Positions 35,655 through 46,128 of a stretch of DNA of 64,000 bases are shown here, piece by piece. The stretch's first letter is position 1, and the number at the start of each line of letters is the position of its first letter. Source of the stretch: Pseudomonas fragi (GTDB lineage Bacteria > Pseudomonadota > Gammaproteobacteria > Pseudomonadales > Pseudomonadaceae); contig NZ_NQKQ01000008.1 of assembly GCF_002269505.1 (NCBI RefSeq), positions 1 through 64,000 of the forward strand. Direction: 5' to 3'. Both the position numbers and the translations under genes were made by a program. Under the pieces are notes generated by a model, which was not told the origin of the DNA, searched no databases, and saw only the letters and a list, made by a program, of their open reading frames with translations.

Positions 35655-36452
35655 ATGCAGTTTCGCGAATTGGTGGCGGCAGTACGCAACACGCCTTTGG
35701 ACGTGACCATCCCGGCCGATTGGGGGCAGGGTCGTGCCAGTTTCGGTGGCCTGGTGGTGGCTTTGCAGTACGAAGCCATGCGTGCCCGCATAGCCCCCGA
35801 GCGGGCGTTGCGTTCCCTGGCGGTGAGTTTTGTCGGCCCAGTGGCAGCGGATGTGCCAATCCGTTTTGAGGTCGAAGTGCTCCGCGAGGGCAAGGCGGTC
35901 AGCCAAGTAGTGGGGCGGGTGGTGCAGGACGGTCAGGTCATGACCCTGGTGCAGGCCAGCTTTGGCGCATCACGGCAGTCGGCGGCGAATGTGGAAGGCA
36001 TGCCGGCCCCTGACATGAAGGCCGTCGAGGAGTGCCCGTTATTACCCTACATCAAGGGTGTTACTCCTGAGTTCATGCGGCACATGTCCATGGCCTGGGC
36101 CGTGGGTGCGCTGCCGTTTACCGGTCGAGGCACGCGGGAAATGGGCGGTTGGGTACGTTTTGCCGGCGATGTGCAGGACGAGCCCCTGACCGAGACCCAT
36201 TTGCTGGCGCTGGTCGATACCTGGCCACCTGCGCTGCTGCCGCTGTTGAACAAACCGACAGCAGGCAGCACGCTGACCTGGACCATCGAGTTCGTGCAGC
36301 CACTGCCTCAGGTCAGCACGCTGCAGTGGTGCAAGTACCTGGCAGTCATCGAGCATGCGCGGGACGGCTACGGCCATGTGGCGGCCAACCTGTGGGGCCC
36401 TGGCGGCGAGTTGATTGCGCTCAGCCGCCAGACCGTAGCCGTGTTCGGTTAA
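35655..36452 (+). CDS. Acyl-CoA thioesterase-family protein (double hot-dog)
   Basis: A 265-residue protein with the TesB-like or thioesterase-like double hot-dog fold: the first half contains RASFGGLVVALQYEAM and LRSLAVSFVGPV, the second WVRFAGDVQDEPLTETHLLA and TWTIEFVQPLP. Members cleave acyl-CoA, releasing free acid, but chain length is unknown. The ATG at 35655 is preceded by GAGGTG. The gene ends exactly where the next, convergent small membrane-protein gene ends. Confidence 0.85.
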   Translation: MQFRELVAAVRNTPLDVTIPADWGQGRASFGGLVVALQYEAMRARIAPERALRSLAVSFVGPVAADVPIRFEVEVLREGKAVSQVVGRVVQDGQVMTLVQASFGASRQSAANVEGMPAPDMKAVEECPLLPYIKGVTPEFMRHMSMAWAVGALPFTGRGTREMGGWVRFAGDVQDEPLTETHLLALVDTWPPALLPLLNKPTAGSTLTWTIEFVQPLPQVSTLQWCKYLAVIEHARDGYGHVAANLWGPGGELIALSRQTVAVFG

Positions 36453-36710
36453 TCAGAAGGTCTGGCTGTTGTCGATCTTGCTGCTGTGTGTGTGGCCCTG
36501 GCGTTGCAGGATCAGGGCCGCAAACAGGGCAACCAGGCCGATCACCGCGCTGGTGGCGTTTTCACTGAAGACGCCCGACACCAGCAGCAGAAATGCCACC
36601 ACCATCATTGGAACGGCAATCAGGTTGATTGCCTGATGCGCAGTGTTTTGCTGGCTGTGCGGGTTGGAGCGCCATTGCCAGGCAGGTAAGTTTGGATGAC
36701 GTTTGCCCAT
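36453..36710 (-). CDS. Small two-helix membrane protein, 85 aa
   Basis: Two adjacent membrane helices (LIAVPMMVVAFLLLVSGVF and SAVIGLVALFAALILQ) after a charged N-terminus. No family is recognised. The ATG has AAGGAG upstream, so it is probably real. Its stop abuts the stop of the convergent thioesterase gene. The topology resembles small inner-membrane proteins of unknown function. Confidence 0.8.
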   Translation of the reverse strand: MGKRHPNLPAWQWRSNPHSQQNTAHQAINLIAVPMMVVAFLLLVSGVFSENATSAVIGLVALFAALILQRQGHTHSSKIDNSQTF

Positions 36711-36809
36711 GATTGCTCTCCTTGTTCAAGGGTTCAGCCTGGGCTGAACCGGATAAACAAATCATAGATTCAGGGCCGCTGTGCGGCGAATCAACAATGG
36801 CTATCGGCC

Positions 36810-38291
36810 TTATAGCTTTAGTTGACCGATAGCCCGGTTCAGCTCACCCGCGAGGGTCGCCAGTTCATTACTGGTCGTGGCCGACTCGACCGTTTGTTGC
36901 ACGGTGTTCTCAGTGACATCGCGGATGCTCACAACCGCCCGGTTCATCTCTTCCGCGACCTGGCTTTGCTGCTCGGCGGCCACGGCGATCTGGGTGTTGC
37001 TTTCGCGCATTTGCGCCACGGCATGAGTGATCTCGGCCAGTGCCGCGCCCGCTTCCTGGGCCTGCTGCACGCAGTCGTCGGCCTTGAACGAACTTTCCTG
37101 CATAAAGTCCACGGCGTCACGGGTGCCCGCCTGCAAGGCCGAGACCATGGCGGTAATTTCATCGGTGGAGGTCTGGACGCGTTTGGCCAGGTGCCGCACT
37201 TCATCGGCAACCACGGCAAAGCCGCGGCCCATCTCACCTGCGCGGGCGGCTTCGATGGCCGCGTTCAAGGCCAGCAAGTTGGTCTGCTCGGCAATGCTGT
37301 GGATCACACTGACCACACCGTTGATCTTCTGGCTGTCCTGGGCCAGCTGTTGAATCATCTCGGCGGTGGTTTGCACCCCGGTGGACAGGCTGGCGATTGA
37401 CTGTTGCACGCGACTGACCACCTGCTGGCCACTGCCGGCCAGGTTGTCTGCGGTTTGCGACAGGTCGCGGGTAGCGCCAGCGTGTTGCGCGATATGGTAA
37501 ACCGTGGCTGACATTTCATTGATCGCGGTGGCAGCCTGGTCGGTTTCGCTTTGCTGACCGAGCATGCCGTGGCGTACCTCGTCCATGCTGCTGGCCAGGC
37601 GGGCGGCACCGGCGTCCAGTTGCGCGGCCGTTTGGGCCACGGTGTTGACTACCCGCTGGTAACCGGCCTGCATGGCATTGAAGGCGCTGGCCATCTGCCC
37701 GACTTCATCGGTACAGGCCAGCGGCACACGGGCAGCCAGGTCACCGGTTTTCTCCACATGCAGCATGACGTCCTTGAGGGTATTGAGCTGGCTGAGCAAA
37801 AAGCGGATCAGCAACTGCGAGGCACAAAGCATGGCCAGCATCAGGATCAGTACAGCGGCGGCATAGTTGGGCAGGCGCTCGACAAACACCTGGGCCAGGC
37901 TTGGCGTATGAGCCAGCACGGCGATTTTTTGCCCGTCATCGCGCATCAGTACATCGGCGCCCAGCAACAGGTCACGACCGAATAACGGCATGGGATTGAT
38001 CGAAATCCAGCCGTTGGCGTTGCTCAGTTGCGGTAGGGGCTGATCGTTGACACTGGCGATCTGGTCGGGTGCAAGGGGCAGCAGTTGGCTGGCCTGGGGC
38101 AAGGGCTGCCCGGCAGGCCAGGCACTGAGCAATTGCGCCTGGGCCTGGGCGTTGGCCTGGGCGGCGTCGCTGCGTGATTGCTGTTCCAGCTGCACGGCGT
38201 AGAGCACCAGCAGCAGTGTGGTGACAAAAGCCACCGCGTTGACAGCCCAGAATTTGTATTTGAGCGAGATGTTGCTAAGCCAGGTGCCCAT
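36810..38291 (-). CDS. Methyl-accepting chemotaxis protein
   Basis: A chemoreceptor of about 493 residues: an N-terminal membrane helix ([20 protein letters not shown]), a short periplasmic region of ~120 residues, a second helix ([20 protein letters not shown]), a HAMP domain and a signalling domain. The signalling tip is present ([38 protein letters not shown]). The ligand is unknown, and the periplasmic domain is too small for a double Cache. I used the ATG at 38291 over an in-frame TTG at 38330. Confidence 0.93.
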   Translation of the reverse strand: MGTWLSNISLKYKFWAVNAVAFVTTLLLVLYAVQLEQQSRSDAAQANAQAQAQLLSAWPAGQPLPQASQLLPLAPDQIASVNDQPLPQLSNANGWISINPMPLFGRDLLLGADVLMRDDGQKIAVLAHTPSLAQVFVERLPNYAAAVLILMLAMLCASQLLIRFLLSQLNTLKDVMLHVEKTGDLAARVPLACTDEVGQMASAFNAMQAGYQRVVNTVAQTAAQLDAGAARLASSMDEVRHGMLGQQSETDQAATAINEMSATVYHIAQHAGATRDLSQTADNLAGSGQQVVSRVQQSIASLSTGVQTTAEMIQQLAQDSQKINGVVSVIHSIAEQTNLLALNAAIEAARAGEMGRGFAVVADEVRHLAKRVQTSTDEITAMVSALQAGTRDAVDFMQESSFKADDCVQQAQEAGAALAEITHAVAQMRESNTQIAVAAEQQSQVAEEMNRAVVSIRDVTENTVQQTVESATTSNELATLAGELNRAIGQLKL

Positions 38292-38403
38292 GGGAGGTCT
38301 TCTCTGAGTTGGCGCAAACAATATTGGCAAGGTGCCATCATTGTGCCGCTATTCAGTGACGATCTTGTTGATGTGGGTCAACCCCGCGGGTGAGCCAAAC
38401 CTC

Positions 38404-38542
38404 GTAGTCGCTGACGAGGAACGAAGGCTGCGAGCTTTTTGGTGAAGTATCCCGGATACATTCCCAAACGCAGTCCTTGTAGTTTTGCAACGACTGCGGA
38501 GCAGGCTAAAGCTCGCAGCCTTCGTTCCTCGTCAGCGACTAC
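38404..38542. repeat. Type-B REP doublet, copy 4
   Basis: Arms of about 33 bases are perfectly complementary (GTAGTCGCTGACGAGG at the left, CCTCGTCAGCGACTAC at the right), with a ~73-base interior. GAC/GTC here replaces CCG/CGG of copy 2, in both arms at once. It lies just after the tatD stop. Confidence 0.85.
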
Positions 38543-38547
38543 ACAGA

Positions 38548-39354
38548 TCAGGCTACCACCGGCAACCCGTAAAACGCCCGCGCACACGCGGTGGTGTGTT
38601 CGGCCAGGTCCTGCTCGCTTTCGCCACGGTGCATGGCCACTTCACGCAGTACGTCGGTCAGGTAGGCCGGTTCGTTGCGACCGTTTTTTGGTTTTGGTCG
38701 CAGGGTTCGCGGCAACAGGTACGGCGCATCGCTTTCGAGCATAAGGCGCCCACGCGGGATATCGCGTACCAGCGGGTGCAGGTGGGTACCGCGGCGTTCG
38801 TCGCAAATCCAGCCGGTAATACCGATATGCAGGTCCAGGTCCAGGTAGCTGAACAGCGCCTTTTTCTCCCCGGTAAAGCAATGCACAACAGCCGCCGGCA
38901 AGCGGTCGCGGAAGTCGCGCAGGATTTCCAGCAAGCGCTGGTTGGCATCACGCTCATGCAGGAACACCGGCAATTGCAGGTCAACAGCCAGCGCCAGATG
39001 TTCTTCCAGCACTTTTTCCTGCTGGGCGCGGGGCGAAAAGTCGCGGTTGAAGTCCAATCCGCATTCACCCACTGCGCATACGCCTGGCTCCTTGAGCAGG
39101 GCCAGCAATTGGCGGGCGCTGTCGCCGTTCCAGTCACTGGCCGAGTGCGGGTGAATGCCGGCCGTAGAGAACAGTCGCTGGTCGCTATCGTCCAGCTCGC
39201 GGCACAGTTGCAAGGCTTGTTCGCTGCCTTCGACGCTGGTGCCGGTCAGTACCAATTGGCACACCCCTGCTGCGTAAGCGCGATCCAGCACGGCCTGGTG
39301 TTTGCCGTCGAAGCTTGGGTTGGTCAGGTTGACGCCGATATCAATGAGTTGCAT
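38548..39354 (-). CDS. tatD: TatD-family 3'-5' exonuclease / Mg-dependent DNase
   Basis: The 268-residue protein matches E. coli TatD throughout, beginning [13 protein letters not shown], with [52 protein letters not shown] and [11 protein letters not shown]. TatD is a metal-dependent 3'-5' exonuclease that acts on single-stranded DNA and RNA. It starts with GAGG before the ATG. It is not linked to tatABC here. Confidence 0.92.
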   Translation of the reverse strand: MQLIDIGVNLTNPSFDGKHQAVLDRAYAAGVCQLVLTGTSVEGSEQALQLCRELDDSDQRLFSTAGIHPHSASDWNGDSARQLLALLKEPGVCAVGECGLDFNRDFSPRAQQEKVLEEHLALAVDLQLPVFLHERDANQRLLEILRDFRDRLPAAVVHCFTGEKKALFSYLDLDLHIGITGWICDERRGTHLHPLVRDIPRGRLMLESDAPYLLPRTLRPKPKNGRNEPAYLTDVLREVAMHRGESEQDLAEHTTACARAFYGLPVVA

Positions 39355-39591
39355 GGTTTTACCTCAGGCCACAGGCCATGAAGCATATCAGAGCTGTAGA
39401 TTTACAAGAAAAACCAAGAACTACAGACAGTTATGGTTGTCTTTGAATGCCGCAACAACGCAATGCCCGGTTTACCAAAGGACGCATTGACTGTTTTGCG
39501 CGCTGTTTCCAGCGCTTGAAAGCCTCAATTGGGGCAACCGGTTGTCGGGAAAACCGACAGGGTGCTGGGCTGTATTCTTTCCGGAGAACGG

Positions 39592-41010
39592 ATGACAAGA
39601 CCGACGCTATTGATTGCGCTGTGCCTGCTGCTGTTGCCGCTACCGGCACTGGCACGCCTGACCGGACCTTTACAGGTCGGGCAGCCGAGTCAGGTCCGCG
39701 ATCTGGCGCAAATCCGCAGCAGCCAGGTGTTGCGGGTGCTGGTCAATCAAAGCCGCAACAGTTCGGGCGAGGTCCAGGGGCAGGCGGTTGGGGTTGAATA
39801 TCATCGTCTGCGCGCGTTCGAACACTACCTCAACAGCCATGCCCGTGATGGCCAGGAAATAACCCTCAAGATCATTCCCAAAGCCAAGGACCAACTGCTT
39901 GGCGCCTTGTCCCGCGGTGAAGGCGATGTGGTTGCCCCGGGGGAACTGATCGATTTCAAACCCGGCCGCGCCATCAGTGCCAGTGACCCGATCGTCGACG
40001 ATGTGCCCTTGCTGTTGGTGGGGGTCAAGGGTGAGCGACGCTTTACCCGTATGGAGCAGCTATCTGGCCGTACAGTGGCGCTGACCACCGGCAGTGCAGC
40101 GGGGGCATCGGTCAATCTGATCAATCAAAAACTGGCCCTGCGCAAATTGCCACCGGTGAAGATCGAATGGGTAGATCCGACCCTGGCAGTCGAAGACGTG
40201 CTGGAGATGGTGCAGGCGGGTATTTTTCATCTGACCATCGTTGAGCGCCCGATTGCCGAGCGTTGGGCCACGCTGATGCCAAAATTGCGTTTTGACCGCA
40301 AGGTGCTGGTCAGCGAGCCTGAAGCGATGCGCTGGTATGTGCGCCGCGATGCTTCGATGCTGCTTGCCAGTATCGACCGTTTTCTCGACGGCTATAAGGT
40401 GCCGGCCGATCAGGATGTAGCGTTTGAACGAGTGTATCGGCGTTTGTACCGGGTGCATTATCCCTTGGCTCGGGCTGACCGCCAGCAGCTTGAGAAATTG
40501 CGCCCGGTCTTGCAGAAACATGCACAGCAGCAAGGCATGGACTGGCTGAACCTGGCGGCGCTGGCGTTCAAGGAGTCAACCCTCAATCCCGATGCCAAGG
40601 GTGTTGGCGGCGCGACCGGGTTGCTGCAAATCACGCCCTCTGCCGCGCAGCGGGTGGGGGTCAACAATATTCAGAACGTCGATAACAATGTACAAGCCGG
40701 GGCCAAATACCTGGCGATGATCCGTCGCAAATTCTTTGCCAGCCCCAAACTCAATGAGCGCGAGCGTATGGCCTTCGTGCTGGCGGCGTACAACATGGGG
40801 CCGGAGCGGGTGCAAGGCATGCGCGCCGAAGCCCGTCGACGTGGCCTGAACCCCAACCAGTGGTTCTTTCAGGTGGAACGTATCGCCATGGAGCAGGTGG
40901 GAATGGGTGCGGTCAGCTATGTTAATAGCGTGAACAAATACTATTTGGCCTTTGATCGCGAGCGGGATTCGCTGGAGCCCGCCAAGGCTGAATGGGTATC
41001 ACGTAAGTGA
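39592..41010 (+). CDS. MltF-like membrane-bound lytic transglycosylase with solute-binding domain
   Basis: An exported 472-residue protein (LCLLLLPLPALA). The N-terminal ~250 residues form a periplasmic solute-binding-like domain (QVLRVLVNQSRNSSG; RTVALTTGSAAGASV), and the C-terminal part is a lysozyme-like transglycosylase domain with catalytic Glu in LAFKESTLNPDAKG and blocks GLLQITPSAAQ and AAYNMGPERV. It should cleave peptidoglycan glycan strands. The ATG at 39592 follows GGAGAA; a longer in-frame reading from 39529 is not needed. It is typical of MltF, but MltF proper may be elsewhere. Confidence 0.85.
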   Translation: MTRPTLLIALCLLLLPLPALARLTGPLQVGQPSQVRDLAQIRSSQVLRVLVNQSRNSSGEVQGQAVGVEYHRLRAFEHYLNSHARDGQEITLKIIPKAKDQLLGALSRGEGDVVAPGELIDFKPGRAISASDPIVDDVPLLLVGVKGERRFTRMEQLSGRTVALTTGSAAGASVNLINQKLALRKLPPVKIEWVDPTLAVEDVLEMVQAGIFHLTIVERPIAERWATLMPKLRFDRKVLVSEPEAMRWYVRRDASMLLASIDRFLDGYKVPADQDVAFERVYRRLYRVHYPLARADRQQLEKLRPVLQKHAQQQGMDWLNLAALAFKESTLNPDAKGVGGATGLLQITPSAAQRVGVNNIQNVDNNVQAGAKYLAMIRRKFFASPKLNERERMAFVLAAYNMGPERVQGMRAEARRRGLNPNQWFFQVERIAMEQVGMGAVSYVNSVNKYYLAFDRERDSLEPAKAEWVSRK

Positions 41011-41113
41011 TCGAAAAAACTGATTGTTATATTGGGTTTATTCGACTTTTAACATTATAAAAACTGATTAGTATGGCGAGCATTCCCCAACTGATTACCT
41101 AAAGGATTCCACC

Positions 41114-41548
41114 ATGAGCAAATTGATCCATACCGTACTGGGCAGCCGCGCAGGTTATGGCTTGACGGTTTTGCGTGTCTTCGTCGGCATCATTTTCGCC
41201 GCTCACGGCTCGCAGAAACTGTTTGGCTGGTTTGGTGGCGGTGGTTTGGCGGGGACGGCGCAATGGATGGAAAGCATCGGCCTGGCACCGGGTACGCTGA
41301 TGGCCGCTCTGGCCGGTGGTACCGAGTTTTTCGGTGGTCTGGCACTGATTGTCGGCCTGCTGGCCCGCCCGGCGGCATTGGGTCTGTCGTTTACCCTGCT
41401 GGTGGCGATTTTCTCGGTGCATATCAGCAACGGCCTGTTTATGGCCAACAACGGCTATGAGTTTGCCCTGGCCCTGCTGGGTGGTACCGTCGCGGTATTG
41501 ATCGAAGGTGCGGGCAAATTGTCGATCGATCGTGCAATCGCTGACTGA
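41114..41548 (+). CDS. DoxX-family membrane protein
   Basis: A 144-residue protein with four membrane helices of the DoxX fold (VLRVFVGIIFAAHGSQKLFG at the first helix; NNGYEFALALLGGTVAVLI near the end). Members are linked to redox or oxidative-stress functions in some bacteria; a specific role is not known. The ATG follows AAAGGA, and a strong hairpin terminator follows the stop. Confidence 0.9.
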   Translation: MSKLIHTVLGSRAGYGLTVLRVFVGIIFAAHGSQKLFGWFGGGGLAGTAQWMESIGLAPGTLMAALAGGTEFFGGLALIVGLLARPAALGLSFTLLVAIFSVHISNGLFMANNGYEFALALLGGTVAVLIEGAGKLSIDRAIAD

Positions 41549-41563
41549 AATCCGCTGTCAGTG

Positions 41564-41595
41564 AAAAGGCCCGCCCAGAGCGGGCCTTTTTCGTT
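41564..41595 (+). terminator. Rho-independent terminator after the DoxX gene
   Basis: An 11-base stem (AAAAGGCCCGC/GCGGGCCTTTT) with a five-base loop is followed by T-rich sequence. It begins 15 bases after the DoxX stop. Confidence 0.88.
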
Positions 41596-41790
41596 TCAGA
41601 TGAGTATTGACAGCTGCAAGCAGGTTTATCTAGGATGTTTTCTTGCGCCGATTTAAACAGCTACTTGCGGGGCGCCAGAGGGTCACAGACCGTCTAAGAG
41701 GCTTGTAACAGGCCTTGAAATACCGCTAAAGCGCTGGTTCGGTGTTGCCTCTCACCTGCCACGCAGAATCTTGAGGCGGAGAACCGATTC

Positions 41791-42099
41791 ATGAGTCACC
41801 CACGTCCCCTTGTACGTCTTGCGCCGATCTCGGCCAGCCCAACCTTGCGCAACCCAAAAATCCTTCTGGGCGGTAAGCATCAGCCGACGCTGCTGCGTTA
41901 TCTGGATGGCTGGCCACGCCGCAAAGGCCGGCCTACGGCGTTTCTGATCCAGTTTGTGGAAGAGGGTGATCAGCTGGCGCGATTTGCCGCTGACAGTTTT
42001 GACCTGGCGGTGATTCAGTCCCCCTGCGCTGAAAATGCCGAGCAGGTGATTCACAACCTGACCCGCGTCAGCCGGCAGGGGTTGATAACCCTGCGGTGA
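41791..42099 (+). CDS. Hypothetical protein, 102 aa
   Basis: This short protein has a basic N-terminus and a Rossmann-like C-terminal half: FAADSFDLAVIQSPCAENAEQVIHNLTRVSRQGL resembles the second half of a methyltransferase core, but the SAM-binding motif I is missing. It is unlikely to be a complete enzyme. The ATG at 41791 has GGAG nine bases upstream. A type-B REP doublet follows immediately. I do not recognise a family. Confidence 0.6.
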   Translation: MSHPRPLVRLAPISASPTLRNPKILLGGKHQPTLLRYLDGWPRRKGRPTAFLIQFVEEGDQLARFAADSFDLAVIQSPCAENAEQVIHNLTRVSRQGLITLR

Positions 42100-42109
42100 A
42101 CCTAGACCT

Positions 42110-42188
42110 GTAGTCGCTGTCGAGGAACGAAGGCTGCGAGCTCTTGGCTGCGGGCGAATCGCAGCCTTCGTTCCTCGACAGCGACTAC
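42110..42188. repeat. Type-B REP doublet, copy 5
   Basis: Perfect 30-base arms (GTAGTCGCTGTCGAGG at the left, CCTCGACAGCGACTAC at the right) with a ~19-base interior. GTC/GAC again changes in both arms compared with copies 2 and 4. It lies 11 bases beyond the stop of the hydroxyproline dehydrogenase gene. Confidence 0.86.
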
Positions 42189-42198
42189 GTGCTCTGCT

Positions 42199-43464
42199 TC
42201 AGAAACGGTCCAGCCGGTAGGGGTGCAGCTCAGGCAGCGCATGGGCACTGGTTGCTCCCGCCAACTGCGCAATCAGTTCCGCAGTCACCGCCGCCTGGGT
42301 CAGTCCCAAATGCTGATGGCCGAAGGCTAGCAGCACCTTGCCATCGCCTACCCGATCGATGACCGGCAGCGAGTCAGGCAACGATGGCCGAAAACCCATC
42401 CACGGCGTAGCCCCCTCAGCGTTCAAATCCTCGCGCAGCAACCCCTTGCTCAGGCGATGCAACTGCCAGGCGCGCTCCATGCTCGGCGGCGCTTCCAGGC
42501 CGGCAAATTCAACCGTACCTGCCAGCCTCAAGCCATCGCTCATCGGGGTCATGATGAATTTGCGTTCCAGCGAGGTGACGGCAAACGGCAGCCGATCATG
42601 CTCGTGGGGCAACATCAGGTGGTAACCGCGTTCGGTATCCAGCGGCACGTTCTTGCCGGTCAGGGCTGCGGTCAGTTTGGCCGAGTGCGCGCCGCAGGCA
42701 ATCACCACACGGCGGGCGTTTATGTTGCCCCGGCGGGTGTGCAGGCAAACCCCGGCTTCACTCAGTTGCCCGCCTGTTACCTGTCGTTTGAGAAACTGCA
42801 CGCCGCACTGTTTGGCGGCTTCGACCAGTTCGCAGACCACGCGGTAGGGGTCGATAAAGTGCCCTGTGGCCGGGAAAAACAACCCGCCCTGAATCTGTTC
42901 GTTCAGTTGTGGCGCAGTCTCGCGCACAGCCTTCGCTTCCCAAAGCTCCACCGGTACCTGCTGTTGGCGCATGCGTGCCTGCAGTGCCAGCAGTGCTTGC
43001 CGGGACTCGGAGCGCTCGTAGACCAGCAACGAACCGTCTTCGCGCATCAGGCCCGGGCAATCAATGCCTTTGAGTAGCCGGTGCCAGGCACCCACGCTGC
43101 TTTCGTTAAGGGCACGAATGCCTGCCACGCTGCGCTGGAACGGCGCCGGGCGCAGGTTCAGCAGCAGGCGGGTGAACCACGGCAGGGCTCGGGGCAGGTA
43201 CTTCCAGTCCAGGCGCAAAGGTCCCATGGGATCCATCAGCATGGCCGGCAGGCGCTTGAGAATGGACAGGTCAGCAATGGGGAATACCTGTTCGGTGGCC
43301 AGATGCCCGGCGTTGCCGAACGAGGCGCCGTGGCCGGGCTCCTGCATGTCGATGACCACCACCCGCTGGCCCTGACGCGCCAGTTGCAGGGCACAGGCGA
43401 CGCCGATAACCCCGGCGCCGACCACGGCAATGTCTGCTGTATTCGAGTCGAAGTGATCAGGCAT
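42199..43464 (-). CDS. lhpB: D-amino-acid dehydrogenase, probable D-hydroxyproline dehydrogenase
   Basis: An FAD-dependent oxidoreductase of 421 residues. The N-terminal dinucleotide motif [14 protein letters not shown] is followed by the DAO-type domain with the substrate block ([17 protein letters not shown]) and the C-terminal [18 protein letters not shown]. It would oxidise cis-4-hydroxy-D-proline to a pyrroline carboxylate, feeding electrons to the quinone pool. I placed the start at 43464, where it overlaps the dehydrogenase gene stop by eight bases. This is the last gene of the hydroxyproline operon; name inferred from context. Confidence 0.85.
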   Translation of the reverse strand: MPDHFDSNTADIAVVGAGVIGVACALQLARQGQRVVVIDMQEPGHGASFGNAGHLATEQVFPIADLSILKRLPAMLMDPMGPLRLDWKYLPRALPWFTRLLLNLRPAPFQRSVAGIRALNESSVGAWHRLLKGIDCPGLMREDGSLLVYERSESRQALLALQARMRQQQVPVELWEAKAVRETAPQLNEQIQGGLFFPATGHFIDPYRVVCELVEAAKQCGVQFLKRQVTGGQLSEAGVCLHTRRGNINARRVVIACGAHSAKLTAALTGKNVPLDTERGYHLMLPHEHDRLPFAVTSLERKFIMTPMSDGLRLAGTVEFAGLEAPPSMERAWQLHRLSKGLLREDLNAEGATPWMGFRPSLPDSLPVIDRVGDGKVLLAFGHQHLGLTQAAVTAELIAQLAGATSAHALPELHPYRLDRF

Positions 43465-45046
43465 TTTCCAGTACTTCTCTGTGGCCATCGACCAGGCGGC
43501 GCAGGTGCAGAGGGTTGGCGTGCTTGAGTGCAGTCGGCAACAGGCTGTCAGGGAAGTCCTGATAGCAGACCGGACGCAGGAAGCGCAGGATTGCAGCCGT
43601 GCCGACCGACGTCGTGCGGGTGTCCGAAGTCGCCGGGAAAGGCCCGCCGTGTACCATCGCGTCGCACACCTCAACCCCTGTTGGCCAGCCATTGACCAGC
43701 AGGCGCCCGGCCTTGCGTTCCAGGGTAGGCAGTACGGCCCTGGCACTGTCGAGGTCGGCATCATCCAGTTGCAGGGTGATGGTCAATTGGCCTTCCAGGT
43801 GCTCAAGTACCTGGCGGATCTCCTGGTCGTCGGCGCATTGCACCACCAACGCCGTTGCACCGAATATTTCGGCCTGTAGTGCCGGGTCGTTGAGGAAGTC
43901 CCTGGCCCGGGTCACGAACAGGTGGGCCTGGCACTGGTTGGGTGTCTCGCCCTGCAAACCGGCTGCCGCCTGTTTTGCGCTGTCGAGTTCTTGCAGCGCT
44001 CCAACGCCGGCCTCATAGGCCTGAAAGATCCCCGGAGTGAGCATGGTCTGGGCCGGGCTCTGCTGGATCAGCCGCGCAGCCGTACTGATAAAGCTTTCCA
44101 GCGCCGGGCCCTGGTGGCCGATAACCAGCCCCGGGTTGGTGCAAAATTGCCCTGCACCCTGGGTCAGAGAAGCAACGAAGCCCTGCGCCAGTGATTCGCC
44201 GCGAGCCTGCAGCGCAGCGGGGAAGAGCAGTACCGGGTTGATCGAGCTCATCTCCGCATACACCGGGATGGGTTCGGGGCGTGCTGCCGCCACTTTGCAC
44301 AAAGCCATGCCGCCACTGCGCGAGCCGGTGAAGCCGACCGCCTTGATGCGTGGATCGCTGACCAGAGCAACCCCGACTTCACGGCCGGAACCAAACAGCA
44401 GGGAGAACACCCCTTCAGGCAGGCCCGATTTTTTCACGGCACGGGCAACCGCATGGCCAACCAGTTCGCTGGTGCCAGGGTGGGCGCTGTGGGCCTTGAC
44501 CACCACCGGGCAGCCGGCAGCCAGCGCCGAAGCGGTATCGCCGCCCGCCACGGAGAAGGCCAGCGGGAAGTTGCTGGCGCCGAATACCGCCACCGGCCCC
44601 AGCGGTACATGACGTTGGCGCAGGTCGGCGCGCGGCAGCGGCTGGCGCTCGGGCAGGGCGTAGTCGACCCGCACATCCAGCCATTCACCGGCGCGTACGG
44701 TGCGGGCAAAAGTCCGCAACTGCTGGCAGGTGCGTCCGCGCTCACCGAGGATGCGCGGGCGTGGCAGGCCGGACTCGCTGACGGCGCGGTCAATCAATGC
44801 ATCGCCAATGGCTTCGATCTCATCGGCGATGGTTTCAAGGAATGTGGCGCGAGTGTGCAGTGACACCTCGCGAAAACTGTCAAAAGCCTCCCGGGCCAGG
44901 GCGCACGCCTGCTCGACATGTTCGCCGCCGCCGCCGAGGTAGGCCGGTTCGAGCACAGTGCCGGTGGCGGGATTGATCGCCCGGATCGCTTCGCGGTTAC
45001 CGGGGATGGCTTGCTGACCGATCAGCATGTTGCCTGTCAGAGTCAT
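43457..45046 (-). CDS. 2-oxoglutarate semialdehyde dehydrogenase (aldehyde dehydrogenase family)
   Basis: A 529-residue NAD(P)-dependent aldehyde dehydrogenase. The catalytic Cys lies in [10 protein letters not shown] and the general-base Glu in [11 protein letters not shown]. Within the operon it should oxidise 2-oxoglutarate semialdehyde (2,5-dioxopentanoate) to 2-oxoglutarate, the last step of hydroxyproline breakdown. The ATG at 45046 follows AGGAAC; an N-terminal extension in the same frame is unlike the family. It is co-directional with, and overlaps, lhpB. Confidence 0.92.
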   Translation of the reverse strand: MTLTGNMLIGQQAIPGNREAIRAINPATGTVLEPAYLGGGGEHVEQACALAREAFDSFREVSLHTRATFLETIADEIEAIGDALIDRAVSESGLPRPRILGERGRTCQQLRTFARTVRAGEWLDVRVDYALPERQPLPRADLRQRHVPLGPVAVFGASNFPLAFSVAGGDTASALAAGCPVVVKAHSAHPGTSELVGHAVARAVKKSGLPEGVFSLLFGSGREVGVALVSDPRIKAVGFTGSRSGGMALCKVAAARPEPIPVYAEMSSINPVLLFPAALQARGESLAQGFVASLTQGAGQFCTNPGLVIGHQGPALESFISTAARLIQQSPAQTMLTPGIFQAYEAGVGALQELDSAKQAAAGLQGETPNQCQAHLFVTRARDFLNDPALQAEIFGATALVVQCADDQEIRQVLEHLEGQLTITLQLDDADLDSARAVLPTLERKAGRLLVNGWPTGVEVCDAMVHGGPFPATSDTRTTSVGTAAILRFLRPVCYQDFPDSLLPTALKHANPLHLRRLVDGHREVLENA

Positions 45047-45131
45047 GGCGTGTTCCTGAAAAGAGGGGCTGGGGCTGGAACAAGGCGGCGCACATGCTGT
45101 GCGCCGCTGTTCAGGGATGCGGCAATGCGGG

Positions 45132-46079
45132 TCAGGCGACGTTCTGTTCGGCGGACCAGTTTTTGTACCACTGGCGGAACAGGCTGTACTGGTTCTCGGC
45201 GTAGTGGCGCTGGGCATCGCTCAGCACATCAGTGTCGTTGAAGTGCAGGCTGTATTCGGTGTCGCCATTGAGCACCATCAGGTGCTTGTAGTAGAGCACC
45301 AGGTCAGTCCCTTCATCGAACGACGACAGTACCGCCAGCGCGGCTTCCAGCTCACGGGCCAGACGGCGGGCCTTGGGGTCGCCCTTGGCCGCTTGCTTGC
45401 TCAGGGCAACCAGTTGCAGCACTTCGCGCGGCAGGGCGTTGCCGATACCGGTAATGGCACCGGTGGCGTTGCAGTTGACGAAACCGTGCACAACCTGGGT
45501 ATCGACACCGACCATCAGGGTCACATCATCGTCCTTGGAAGTGATGTGTTCGGCGGCGTAACGCATATCGACAGCACCGCCGAACTCTTTGAAACCGATC
45601 AGGTTCGGGTACTGGCTGCGCAGTTCGAAGAACAGGTCGGCGCGGGTGGCAAAGCCGTAGTACGGGCTGTTGTAGATCACGGCCGGCAGTTGTGGAGCGG
45701 CTTGCAGGATGGCAGCGAAGTGGGCTTTTTGCGCCGCAGGCGAGGCCGCACGGGACAGCAGGCGTGGAATCACCATCAGGCCCTGGGCGCCGACCTTGGC
45801 TGCGTGTGCTGCGTGGGATACGGCTTCGCGGCTGTTTACTGCACCTGTGCCGACGATTGTAGGAATACCGGCAGCCACCAGGCGTGCGACACCTTCCTGA
45901 CGTTCGGCTTCGGTCAGCAATGGCCAGTCACCCATGGAGCCGCAGTACACCACGGCACTCATGCCGATTTCGATCAGTTCACGGCCCTTGGCCACCAGCG
46001 CGTCGAAGTCCGGTTTGCGCTCGGCGGTGCACGGGGTCATCAGGGCAGGCATGCAACCGGTGAAAATGTTATCGCTCAT
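45132..46079 (-). CDS. lhpC: Pyrroline-4-hydroxy-2-carboxylate deaminase (DapA family)
   Basis: A 315-residue DHDPS/NAL-type class I aldolase-fold protein. The Schiff-base Lys is in LIGFKEFGG and the family Tyr/Thr blocks are [15 protein letters not shown] and [11 protein letters not shown]. In hydroxyproline operons this family member removes ammonia from the pyrroline to give 2-oxoglutarate semialdehyde. The ATG follows GAGGAG. Place in the order epimerase, deaminase, aldehyde dehydrogenase, amino-acid dehydrogenase supports this over dihydrodipicolinate synthase. Confidence 0.9.
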   Translation of the reverse strand: MSDNIFTGCMPALMTPCTAERKPDFDALVAKGRELIEIGMSAVVYCGSMGDWPLLTEAERQEGVARLVAAGIPTIVGTGAVNSREAVSHAAHAAKVGAQGLMVIPRLLSRAASPAAQKAHFAAILQAAPQLPAVIYNSPYYGFATRADLFFELRSQYPNLIGFKEFGGAVDMRYAAEHITSKDDDVTLMVGVDTQVVHGFVNCNATGAITGIGNALPREVLQLVALSKQAAKGDPKARRLARELEAALAVLSSFDEGTDLVLYYKHLMVLNGDTEYSLHFNDTDVLSDAQRHYAENQYSLFRQWYKNWSAEQNVA

Positions 46080-46128
46080 TGTTCTAACTCCTCGAGTCGT
46101 TTATTCGGATGTGTTTACGGCGAAGGGC

